Assembly: GCA_021229015.1 (NCBI GenBank) | Contig: CM037782.1 | Location: forward strand, 56,029,776-56,093,775 | DNA: 64,000 bases | DNA from: Solen grandis | Lineage: Eukaryota > Mollusca > Bivalvia > Adapedonta > Solenidae | Direction of reading: 5' to 3' | Made by a program: the position numbers and the translations under genes | The notes under the pieces: model-generated | The model's input: the letters and a program-made list of their open reading frames with translations, nothing else | Databases searched by the model: none | What the model was told of the DNA's origin: nothing | Shown here: piece by piece, positions 1-9,707 of the stretch | Numbering within the stretch: position 1 is the first letter of the stretch | Layout of the letters: every line of letters begins with the position of its first letter

Positions 1-38
1 ATAATTGGTTTTCAGTCCATACAGTTTTAAGACATTTG

Positions 39-280
39 TTAACCCTTTCCCTCATAGAGGACACCATAAAAAGACCTATGGGAACAGCATAAAACCAGAT
101 CAGCCTGCGAATAACTCGCAGGCTGATCAGGTTTTATGCTGTTCGCTGCTCCTCAGTGGTCTGGAAATGAGGATTTTGTAATTAAATTTGGTACGGTTTA
201 ACTGTGGTTTTCTGCAGATCAGGCTTTATATGGTACCTACTGAGTGCGTCAAAATGAGTCTATATGAGGGAAAGGGTTAA
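39..280. mobile_element. piggyBac-type MITE, copy 1
   Basis: A 242-bp non-autonomous element flanked by TTAA on both sides. The ends after TTAA are inverted repeats, CCCTTTCCCTCAT on the left and ATGAGGGAAAGGG on the right. TTAA target sites and CC-starting termini are typical of piggyBac DNA transposons. An internal hairpin is built on GATCAGCCTGCGA and its complement (about 100-133). Two further copies lie at 61338-61578 and 61980-62221. It has no coding capacity. Repeat status is certain from the three copies; the piggyBac assignment rests on the termini only. Confidence 0.85.
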
Positions 281-556
281 AATTCTCTGTCTGACCAACA
301 TTTATCTGTTGGACAGAGATGCGTGGAGGGAGGGTGTTAGACACAGTAGCCACTTGCTGCCTATCTCAGAACTTGGGACACCCACAGCAGTTGAAAAATA
401 AAATCGGGATCAAGTCAAGACTAGTCTATAGGGTACAAACATTCAAGAAAAGTAAAAATAGTACTCCCACTTTCAAGTCTTAGTAGGAACACTGTTTAAA
501 CAGTATTCAGATTTTTTTTTCTTTGTATGATTTAAGCCATGTTTTCCATTTTGCAG

Positions 557-628
557 TTGACTTCGCATTAAAGGTTATCAAGTGGTCAGATTCACAGAAT
601 ATTAAACTACAGTTATGGGATATTGCAG
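557..628 (+). CDS. RAB29: Rab29-like small GTPase, internal exon (switch I/II region)
   Basis: This 72-nt exon follows a TTTTGCAG acceptor and ends before a GT donor (629-630). It starts with the last two bases of a split Val codon and ends with the first base of a split Gly codon. It encodes VDFALKVIKW through LQLWDIAG. VDFALKV after switch I and WDIAG in place of the usual WDTAG are hallmarks of the Rab32/Rab38/Rab29 group. These Rabs act on lysosome-related organelles and the trans-Golgi network; vertebrate Rab29 is linked to LRRK2. The upstream exon with the P-loop would lie before the window. The phase-1 junction matches the exon at 4321 exactly and rebuilds the unbroken WDIAGQERF motif. 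Confidence 0.87.
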
Positions 629-1295
629 GTTTGCTATTTCTGTTTGTTTACATCTCTTTATCAGATCAATTATGTGAACAATTACATTTATAACACACAA
701 AAGTAATATAATGATGATTCATAATTTAAAAAAAAAACATCCTTTCAACATAGCACATACTGGATTGCTTTTGAAATTCATGGTGTGTGTGGGGAGGATG
801 TTGTTGTTTTAATCTTAGTTTTGGGAAAGTAAGTTGGGGCATTGTCTAAATGAATTGCCTAATTTCTCATTTATAGAAAAATATATACTTTTTATTTGGG
901 GAATAGAACTCAGCTGAATATTGGCCCCATATTCAACTTGTCCATTAAAAATAAAATGGGATGGTCTCTCTAACTGTAAAGAGGAAGTATTTGTTTGATG
1001 CTATTTCTTTCCATGACATTGGCTTGGGTGCTTATTTCCCTAACATTAATCAGATTGTTAATTGATAATGTCAGTATGTGTTATCAGTCACTCTGATGTC
1101 ATAATCGGACTACAACTTACGACTGCTGAACTGTGAGTGGTCTCTCTTCACCTTAGAATAAGGTCAAACAAAGGGCACTTACAGTAAAGCACAACAGCTG
1201 TACTTGTTAACATATAATAGGTCTGTACTGATTAACTTCAATTTGTACTCATGTTTAAAAACAAAACTTAAAAATAATTCAGAAGAGCAGATAAG
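629..1295 (+). other. Rab29-like intron, unique part
   Basis: AT-rich intron sequence directly after the 557-628 exon. It begins with a GTTTGC donor. I see no exon, RNA gene or recognisable element before the minisatellite starts near 1296. Confidence 0.6.
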
Positions 1296-3387
1296 CTTTA
1301 TTGGCTAGTTGAGTATTACCCTTTATGCATAATTGGCCAGATGAGTATTACCCTTTATGCATAATTGGCTAGATGAGTATTACCCTTTATGCATAATTGA
1401 CCAGATGAGTATTACCCTTTATGCATAATTGGCCAGATGAGTATTACCCTTTATGCTTTATTGGCCAGATAAGTATTACCCTTTATGCTTTATTGGCTTG
1501 ATGAGTATTACCCTTTATGCATTATTGGCCAGATGAAATTTACCCTTTATGCTTTATTGGCCAGATGAGTATTACCCTTTATACTTTATATGCCAAATGA
1601 GTATTATCCTCTATACTTTATTAGCCAGATGAGTATTAACTTTTATGCATTATTTGCCAGATTAGTATTGCTTTATGCTTTATTGGCCAGATGATGACAT
1701 CTGTTATGCATTATTGTCCATGAGTATTACACTTTATGCCTAATTGGTCAGCTAGTATTTCTTTATGCTTTATTAGCCAGTGAGTATTATCCTTTATCTT
1801 TATTGCCAATGATATTACCTTTATCTTTATTGGCCAGATGAGTATACCTTTTATGCCTTATTGGCTAGATAAGTATTGCCCTTTACGCTTTATTGGCCAG
1901 GCGAGTATTATCCTTTATGCTTTATTGGCCAGATGAGTATTACCCTTTATGCTTTATTAGGCAGATGAGTATTATCCTTAATGCTTTATTGGCCAGATAA
2001 GTATTACCCTTCATGCTTTATTGGCCAGATGAGTATTACCTTTTATACTTTATTGGCCAGATGAGTATTACCCTTTATGCATTATTGGCCAGATGAGTAT
2101 TACCCTTTATGCTTTATTGGCCAGGTGATAACATCCGTTATGCATTATTGTCCATGAGTATTACACTTTATGCCTAATTGGCCAGATGAGTAATACCTTT
2201 TATGCATTATTGGCCAGATAAGTATTGCCCTTTATGCTTTATTGGCCAGGCGAGTATTATCCTTTATGCTTTATTGGCCAGATGAGTTTTACCCTTTATG
2301 TATTATTGGCCAGATGAGTGTTATCTTTTTACTTTATTGGCCAGATGAGTATTACCCTTTATGCTTTATTAGGCAGATGAGTATTATCCTTTATGCTTTA
2401 TTGGCCAGATGAGTATTACCCTTATGCTTTATTGGCCAGATGAGTATTACCTTTTATACTTTATTAGCCAGATGAGTATTACCCTTTATGCATTATTGGC
2501 TAGATGATAACATCCCTTTTTGATTATTGGCCAGATGAGATTACACTTCATGCCTTATTGGCCAGCTGAGTATTACCCATTATGCATTATTGGCCAGATG
2601 AGTTTATTATCCTTTATGATTTATTGGCAAGATGAATATTACCCTTTATACTTTATTGGCCAGATTGAGTATTACCCTTAATGCATTATTGGACAGATGA
2701 GTATTACCCTTAATGCATTTTTGGCCAGATGAGTATTACCCTTAATGCTTTATTGGCCTAATGAGTATTACCCTTAATGCATTATTGGCCAGATATGTAT
2801 TACCCTTACTGCATTTTTGGCCAGATGAGTATTACCCTTAATGCATTTTTGGCCAGATGAGTATTACCCTTATTGCTTTATTGGCCTAATGAGTATTACC
2901 CTTAATGCATTATTGGCCAGATATGTATTACCCTTACTGCATTTTTGGCCAGATAAGTATTACCCTTAATGCTTTATTGGCCAAATGAGCATTACCCCTA
3001 ATGTATTATTGGCCAGATGAGTATTACCCTTAATGCATTTTTGGCCAGATGAGTATTACCCTTAATGCTTTATTGGCCTAATGAGTATTACCCTTAATGC
3101 ATTATTGGCCAGATATGTATTACCCTTACTGCATTTTTGGCCAGATAAGTATTACCCTTAATGCATTATTGGCCAGATGAGTATTACCCTTAATGCATTA
3201 TTGGCCAGATGAATATTACCCTTAATGCATTATTGGCCAGATGAGTATTACCCTTAATGCATTATTGGCCAGATGATAATTACCCTTTATGCATTATTTG
3301 CCAGATGAGTATTATCCTTTACTTTATTGGCCAGGTGATTATTACACATTATGCATTATTGGCCAGATGAGTTTACCTTTATTATGC
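1296..3387. repeat. 32-bp minisatellite in the Rab29-like intron
   Basis: About 65 head-to-tail copies of a 32-bp unit built around TTGGCCAGATGAGTATTACC followed by CTTTATGC(T/A)T. The 5' two thirds mostly carry CCCTTTATGC; from about 2670 units with CCCTTAATGC dominate. A higher-order pattern marked by GGCCTAATGAG recurs at 2755, 2883 and 3075, that is 128 and 192 bp apart (4 and 6 units). Another variant with a GATGA(T)AACATC segment recurs near 1697, 2131 and 2510. It has no spacers, so it is not a CRISPR array. Copy number is estimated from length and was not counted. Confidence 0.93.
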
Positions 3388-3827
3388 AGAAGAATTCCTT
3401 TCATCCAATCTAATTTAGTATCTGTAAAATAATTGAGTAATTGAGAAAATCTTACCCTGCCATTTTAAGTTAATCGAGTAATCAACATACTCATATATAA
3501 AACAGTGTCTTAAATACAATTACTACTCAGTGAGCAGTTATATCGACAAGTTCTTAGAAATAACAGATGTTATTCAATTATAAAAGATTTGAAATTCCTC
3601 TAATACAAAGTGGTCTTATTAAATTTAAACTGTAGCAGAACTGGGTATCTGCTTGGATGTTACGCAAAGGTTACATAATTATTTGAGTTGCCCCAGATTT
3701 TAATTGAATATTGTTATTCATCAGTTTGACATCATCACATATACCACCAGCCATGTCATAAGGAGTAGTGTATATAGATTGTAAAGGTCTGTTTTATGTA
3801 GTTAAATTTAATTTATGTAAAGGAATG
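3388..3827. other. Intron sequence without recognised features
   Basis: AT-rich sequence between the minisatellite and the SINE. No open exon with splice sites or repeat was recognised. Confidence 0.5.
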
Positions 3828-4132
3828 GTCCTGGTGGCCGTGTGGTAAGACCATCTGAATTGGGAGGCTGTCATCCAGGGTTCAAATCCCTGCCACACTA
3901 TACCATAGTCGTAAAAAATGGTACTGGTATAGCTCCCTTGCTTGGCATGCAGCATATAAGGGTAGTTCCAGGACTGATTGGCCCAGTGTCAGATAATGTG
4001 ACTAGTGTGGCATCATGCCACATGTCTACGGCATGATACTGCAGTGTGGCAGCACTATATCTGTCTCAAGGAGATATAGTCTCCAAACGACAGATACACT
4101 TTCTTTGGGTCCTTAAATCCAACAAAAAACAA
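3828..4132 (+). mobile_element. tRNA-derived SINE, family 1, full-length-like
   Basis: The head carries a diverged A box (GGTGGCCGTGTGGTAAGA) and a B box (GGTTCAAATCC, 3879-3889), as in a tRNA-derived RNA polymerase III promoter. The body has the landmark segments TATAGCTCCCTTGCTTGGCA, GATAATGTGACTAG and CATGCCACATGTCTACG. The tail resembles the family's TTAAACCCAACAAAC ending. Related copies lie at 17908-18202, 36861-37158, 37350-37558 (minus) and 63640-63775, with a fragment at 7440-7560. It may belong to the Meta-SINE superfamily reported from bivalves, which I cannot confirm. Confidence 0.82.
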
Positions 4133-4236
4133 TTAATATAAAGTAAATCAAAAGTCAGAACTTTTTAAAACCATTTTTTGCTCAGTATAATTGCTTATCT
4201 ATCTATAATGCACTATAATTGGTTATAATAATACAA

Positions 4237-4296
4237 GGTGTGAGAGTGAAACTAGGCCAAGTGCTTATATTGATATAGTTAGTTTCACTCTCATCC
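4237..4296. repeat. Short hairpin repeat beside splice acceptor
   Basis: Inverted repeat with arms GTGAGAGTGAAACTA and AGTTTCACTCTCATCC around a ~27-nt spacer. The same hairpin, with different spacer sequence, occurs at 8449-8520, so it is a dispersed short element. The right arm ends 24 nt before the 4320/4321 splice acceptor, so it overlaps the region normally used for branch point and polypyrimidine tract. Confidence 0.75.
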
Positions 4297-4320
4297 CTCA
4301 AATTTGTTTGTTCACTTCAG

Positions 4321-4502
4321 GGCAGGAGAGGTTCACATCCATGACCCGTGTTTATTACAAAGATGCTCATGCATGTATTGTTATGTTTGATCTCACACAA
4401 CGAAGTACATTTCAAAACTCAATTAAGTGGAAGAAGGACTTGGATGCTAAGTGCTCCCTGCAAGACGGCACACCAGTACCTTGTCTCCTCTTGGCCAATA
4501 AG
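4321..4502 (+). CDS. RAB29: Rab29-like small GTPase, internal exon (switch II to NKxD start)
   Basis: This 182-nt exon follows a TTCACTTCAG acceptor and ends AAG|GTGAGG. Its first two bases complete the Gly codon begun at 628; the next 60 codons start QERFTSMTRVYYKDAHACIV and end PVPCLLLANK in phase 0. It covers the end of switch II, beta strand 4 and alpha 3, and LANK, the start of the NKxD guanine-specificity motif whose Asp would be in the next exon. FTSMTR (keeping the Thr-Ser pair at the position LRRK2 modifies in vertebrate Rab29), VMFD and PVPCLLLANK favour Rab29 over Rab32 and Rab38. The C-terminal exon with the prenylated cysteines was not found downstream. Confidence 0.9.
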
Positions 4503-5250
4503 GTGAGGATTTGTATAAATCTATTATAGACAATGCTGAAACTGGTCACCGTCTATTGTTTTATAGACAATGCTGAAGTTGGTCACTGTCTATTGTTTTG
4601 TGGATACATGTATGTATGATACTGAAACTTGTGTGGTAGTTTTTGTTATTTTCTTGTTTTTGTTTATATAAATCTCATTACAGCAGTTTGTTGTATGTTA
4701 TAAATAGCTGTAAAATGATGATCAAGTATTTTTGAAAATTAATCAAATGTGACCTTGCTTGTTGATGGTCAACTGCATTTCTTAGTCATTTTCTTAGGAA
4801 TCAAAAGAATACTTGCAGATTGTAATTGTGCATGCACAAGACCAAGGTATATTACCTTTTTTCCTGAAATTTGAAAGCAAGGCAGCACTTACAAAGACTA
4901 CAGTACAATAAATTATACAGATTGCATAAACAAAACAAATCAATGAAAGTTTTAATAAAAGCATTGTTTATTTAAGTTTTCAAAGTAATAAAAACAAGAA
5001 TTTTTATCGAAATGCAAATGAGAATCCAATGTAGGTTACAATTTGTAAGTATTGTATCATTTGCAAATTTAGGCAAACATTCTTGGTAATTTTTTTTTTC
5101 ATGATTTTCAAACTGAAATTAAAACTGATGAATTAATAAAACTTGTCTCTGTAAAATTAGAGAATATATTTCATCAGTTTATATAGAAAATAATACTGAA
5201 GTATTTTAAATTCGATACTTAAAGTTGCATTATTGAATGGGGTGATTATT
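4503..5250. other. Non-coding stretch after Rab29-like exon
   Basis: Starts with a GTGAGG donor. A ~39-bp direct duplication built on TATAGACAATGCTGAA(A/G) and GGTCAC(C/T)GTCTATTGTTTT lies at about 4526-4600. Otherwise AT-rich with no recognised exon. Confidence 0.45.
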
Positions 5251-6310
5251 CCATGTGATTATTAGTCCCTTACCGGTGTTTACACTGGAGAGGACTATAG
5301 GTTTGCCCTCCGTCTGTCTGTCAGTCCGTCTGGGTGTCCGGAAATCTGTATCCCGCGAAAAACCATTTAAGATAATATCATGAAATTTGGTATATGAATA
5401 GATGATAGGATGGAGATTCTGTACGTCTCTTTGTTGTTTTTTTTCTTGGACCAAAATTTTGGTTGCTTTGGTGGAGGAAAGAAAAAAAAATGAAAACTTT
5501 AAAAAATCATCTCCTTCAAAACTAATGGCCAGATTTCAAAATATTTTAGTACAGACATTCCTTTGGTAACCCTCTATCACAATTGCTAAAATTATTCCAA
5601 TCTGTAAAAAAAACATGGATGCCAAGGGCAGGGCTAATTTGCCTTCTATGTATATAGTCGAAACATCTCCTTTAAACCATTGAACAGAATTTGATTAAAC
5701 TTGGCAGGGATGATTATTTGGTGAACCTTCACAAATGTTGCTAAAATAAACTTGATCCATGTAAAACTCAGGTTGCCATGGCAACAAAAAGAGAAAAAAA
5801 AAGAAAACTTTGAAAATCATATCTTTCAAAACTACTGGCCAGATTTCAAAATATTTTAGTACAGCTGTTCCTTGTGTAACACACTACTAAGATTGCTAAA
5901 ATTATTCCAATCCATAAATAAACATGGCCGCCAGGGGGTGGGGGGTGCCAGTTTGCCTTATTTGTATATAGTGTAAACTATAAAGACCTGTTCTCTAAAA
6001 CAGCAGGCCAAATTTTAGATTTTTTTTAACAGGTGCAAATTGGGTAACTCTTTACAAATGTTTTATGTCCCCTACCTTTGTTTACACAGGAGGGGACTAT
6101 AGGTTTGCCCTCTGTCTGTCCGTCCATCTGGATGTCCGGTAATTTGTTTCAGGCGATAACTTTTAAAAACAAATATTATTAAACTTGGTATATAAATAGA
6201 TGGCAGTATGGAGATTCTGCACATTACTTTTTTTTTTTGTTATGTTTTTTTCTGAAACCAAAATTCTGATTGCTATGGTAATGGAAAAATTGTGCACCTC
6301 ACAGGTAGGG
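5251..6310. repeat. Dispersed element with GGACTATAGGTTTGCCCTC modules and ~310-bp inner repeat
   Basis: The segment with ACTATAGGTTTGCCCTC, GTCTGTC and GTCCGG occurs at about 5265-5345 and again at 6070-6140, in the same orientation. Between them a ~310-bp unit is repeated: CTGGCCAGATTTCAAAATAT-like sequence at 5525 and again at 5834, each followed by TTGCTAAAATTATTCCAATC. It looks like a transposon with a tandem core. No protein coding is evident. Confidence 0.65.
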
Positions 6311-7024
6311 GACTCATGTGTTGCGTGCCACACCAGCTACTTGTTATTTTTGAAATTATGTAATTTGGTGTATGATTTTCTTATGGTTGGCGATTCTGTT
6401 ATATATTCCCTGAATTGCAATAGCTTGTTAAAATTATTTCTAATGATCCAGTTTGTTTTTGAAAATGATAAACATAAATAAGCATATATGCATTGATCCA
6501 TTTACTTCAAAAGAGCTTTATGAAAAAAAAAAAAATCAATATGATCGACTAGCATAAAGCAGGTCATTCTGCTAGTAACTTGCAAGATTATCAAATTCTA
6601 TTTGTTTTGCTTCTTATCAGTGCTTCTGAGATAGGATATAAACAATTCAAAACATGATCAGACTGAAAATTGATCTCATCTAGCTTTACATTGGACCTGT
6701 CCAGTGTTAACAGATGTATTAAAATTGATTAAGATACATGTTATCCAATAAAGCTACAAGGGGATAATTTGATCTGGTTTACAGGAGAACACAAGGTTTT
6801 ATTTTTAAGCAGTTTACAAAGCCAGGAATGGGAAAAATGGGGTTTTCACCGCAAAAAAACTGGAAAGGTGCCCACTCTAACATAGCATAAAATGATATAC
6901 CTGAACAGTATTGATTAAGAAAGTAATAGTTATTTGGCTTTGAAATTTAAGTGGAGATTGCGAGGAGAATTTCTTGAGGTACCTGTACTTTTTTTTCACC
7001 TATGTTTTATTAAACTGAAGTAAG
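6311..7024. other. Non-coding stretch
   Basis: AT-rich sequence with poly-A tracts. No exon, RNA gene or repeat was recognised. Confidence 0.4.
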
Positions 7025-7215
7025 TTGAGAAAAGCACTGTGGCTTAGTGGTTGTTTGCAATAACTATGGACTGAAGGTTGTGGGTTCAAGATTCTGTCCC
7101 AGCCCTTCAAGACACAAAGTACTGGTCCAAACCAGGAATAAAGGGATTTTATGAAAGTTGTAAAACTTAGATAATCAGATTTCTTGGTATATCTACGCAA
7201 AAAATACATGTATCA
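7025..7215 (+). mobile_element. tRNA-derived SINE, family 4
   Basis: It has an A-box-like TGGCTTAGTGGTT (7040-7052) and a B-box-like GGTTCAAGATTCTG beginning at 7083. The body motif CACAAAGTACTGGTCCAAAC is shared with 52083-52230 and, diverged, with 57846-57965. No intact tRNA fold is claimed. Confidence 0.65.
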
Positions 7216-7439
7216 TGCAGGCTTCAAAAATTTTTCCTACCCTCTGTACCCCCGTCTGCCCTTTGCAGCACTTTGTCGTTTTAATAGGAGCTCAGCTGTC
7301 TTAAACACTTAAATGTACAATTACAATACAATATTAAGGTATCATTTCACGTAGTTCTGATTTATTTTGAGGTATGTTGCTGTTTTTGTCCAAGTTTGTC
7401 ACAAGATGATGGCCTATCATATCCTTTGTTAAAAATAGT

Positions 7440-7560
7440 ACTGTAACCCTATTACCCTAGTGTTTGGCACTCAGCAGATTTGGGTAGATCCAGGACTGAT
7501 TGGCCCAGTATCAGGATAATGTAACAGGGTGTGGTATCTAATCTCTTGTCCGTGGAAACC
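7440..7560 (+). mobile_element. SINE family 1 fragment
   Basis: Contains GGACTGATTGGCCCAGTATC and GGATAATGTAACAGG, the body of the SINE at 3828-4132. The tRNA head and the tail are missing. Confidence 0.7.
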
Positions 7561-7949
7561 CTACAAAACATGTAAACTGCAATATCTTTTGATGCCCCCT
7601 CCCCCTTCATATCAAATTCCAAATACTTCCAAACCTATAATATGTAGGATGTTAGAGTGTCATTAATTCTAACACCATCTACATTAGAGCTTTCATTCCA
7701 AGCTACAAACAACAAAAGTTGAGACATTATAAAATGCCATATTCCTGATTTCATTGAAGACTCAACATCCATTTGATTACGGCTATTCAGATATATTAAA
7801 TTTGACCGCTCCTTCAGCAAGCTCTGTCAATTTGTACTTGTACAGAAATTACAAAATAATGTAACAGCCGTTCTATACCATTTCAGGTCTATTGATAGTG
7901 TCCATTCCTCATTTGCTGGTTGTAGGTTAAGGTCATCAAATGTCGTTTT

Positions 7950-8378
7950 TTTAGCTCACCTGGCACGAAGTACCAAGGTAAGCTTTTGGGACCAGCCTTT
8001 GTCCGGCGTCCATCATCGTCAGTCTAAAAAAAAACTAAAAGTTGAAAAATCTTCTTCTCAGAAACCAAAAGGCCTGGAGTTTAGATATTTGGTGTGTAGC
8101 ATTGTCTAGTTTGTTCAAATCATGACCCTGGGGTCAAAATTGGCCCCACCCCAGGGGTCACTTGATTTAGCAAAAAAACTTGAAAAATCTTCTTCTCAAA
8201 ACCACAAAGCCTGGAGTTTAGATATTTGGTATGTAACATGGGCTAATAGACCTCTACCAATTTTGTTCAAATCATGGCCCTTGGGTGAAAATTGGCCCTG
8301 CCCCAGGGGTCACTTGATTTTGCATCTAGCCTAATGATACCAGGTGAGCGATCCAGGGCTATTTTGGCCCTCTTGTTT
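7950..8378. mobile_element. Short DNA element with AGCTCACCTGG ends
   Basis: The left end is TTTAGCTCACCTGGCACGAAG and the right end contains CCAGGTGAGCGATCCAGGGC followed by CTCTTGTTT. AGCTCACCTGG and CCAGGTGAGC are inverted. Inside are two tandem ~150-bp units sharing CTGGAGTTTAGATATTTGGT and a CCCCAGGGGTCACTTGATTT segment. I recognise this end structure as common in bivalve genomes. It is non-coding. Confidence 0.75.
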
Positions 8379-8448
8379 ATGTAACAGATTGTTTTCAAGC
8401 CATTTATATAACATGTATACCCAGTTGTTAGTGACAAAGCTTTAATCA

Positions 8449-8520
8449 AGGGGTGAGAGTGAAACTAGTCTAAAAACTTCTATATATACATACACTTGAC
8501 CTAGTTTCACTTTCACCCCT
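8449..8520. repeat. Short hairpin repeat, second copy
   Basis: The arms AGGGGTGAGAGTGAAACTAG (8449-8468) and CTAGTTTCACTTTCACCCCT (8501-8520) pair over 20 bp with one mismatch. It is related to the hairpin at 4237-4296. Confidence 0.8.
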
Positions 8521-9043
8521 TAAATTACGTAAGAAAAAAATGCAGGCGCATTCTTCAAATATGTGAATATCTGGTTCCCTGTTTTTGTCAGGTAGACAAG
8601 GTACATGTGTGTAATGCTGAGTGTCAGTGTCTAAATAAAGAGATGAGAAGTATGGTATGTACCCATGGTAACTGTTTCCCACGGTTACCAAAATGCCCTG
8701 TTTCCTGTCCTGTTGGTCTAGGTATTGATATACCCAGTATAGCTTGTAGCATGCTTTATTTTAAACCCATACCAAAAACATATATATACTACTCAAAGTT
8801 TGCTAAGCACCATTTGACACTGTGAAATTGCAATGGCTATAACTTCTTGAAAAATTTCACAGCCATCCTTTACATACCCAAGCCTTTAACTTAATGCAAA
8901 CATCTCAAAGTATAAAATCTTAATTTTGAGATATCAAAATAAAAATAAATAAAGAACAGCACAAAATGTTTTCTATTCTAAAAAGAATAACATCATTCAC
9001 AAAATTTTCAATTTACTTCTACACCCACTTATTGAAATTTCAG

Positions 9044-9143
9044 NNNNNNNNNNNNNNNNNNNNNNNNNNNNNNNNNNNNNNNNNNNNNNNNNNNNNNNNN
9101 NNNNNNNNNNNNNNNNNNNNNNNNNNNNNNNNNNNNNNNNNNN
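9044..9143. other. Assembly gap, 100 N
   Basis: Exactly 100 N, the usual placeholder for a gap of unknown size. The Helitron-like array begins on its right side, so the gap is probably repeat-induced. Confidence 0.99.
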
Positions 9144-9707
9144 TTGAGCAACAGAATTTTCAGCACCTGAATGAACGACACGTGACGTCAGAGCTACAAA
9201 TAGTGAAACATGGTTTCGCGCTCTACAGCGGCCATTTATGATCAGATTTTCCTTCAAATTTATACAGATGGACATCATGAAACTAAGTGTGAATATTTTT
9301 GTCACTAACCTTATTTCCGAAAAACCGAAGCATTGGTGCTGAAGTAAGAATCGATCAAAGGACCAAAAATTTCATTTTAGGTTAAAAGAACTTCGGGATG
9401 ATATGGAAAGTTTGAAACTTACATAACACAGTTTGCAGTTCTGCATAATTTCTCTACATATATTTTTGAGTCGTGACGTCATATGACTTCATAAGCAGAC
9501 TAACTACTACTTCTACTTATTTTTTTTTTTACTTCGTAACTAAACGCTTATTTTTTCGCGGAATATAATGTCAAATGGTTCAGCATGAAACAATATAACA
9601 CCAGAGGTGAGTCATTACATGAAACTTCTACTCCTAATCTCCTGCTTTTTGCATTAACACATGTTGGCAGAAAGTCCTTAATCATTCGTTTTAACGAAGA
9701 CATCTAG
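9144..9707 (+). mobile_element. Helitron-like copy a (5' part lost in gap)
   Basis: It begins inside a type B core unit (CGCGCTCTACAGCGGCCATT) and continues into a 3' region with GTGAGTCATTACATGAAACT, shared with the copies ending at 26563, 27250 and 34060. The 3' end has GGCAGAAAGTCCTTA, a small hairpin TTCGTT-TT-AACGAA (9685-9698) and CATCTAG ending at 9707. Confidence 0.75.

Noticed and set aside
1296..3387. CRISPR-like array of ~32-bp repeats
   Set aside because: Units are contiguous with no unique spacers, and the setting is a eukaryotic intron.
9044..9143. Reading frames crossing the N gaps (also 35548-35647 and 55352-55451)
   Set aside because: They are open only because N cannot encode a stop.
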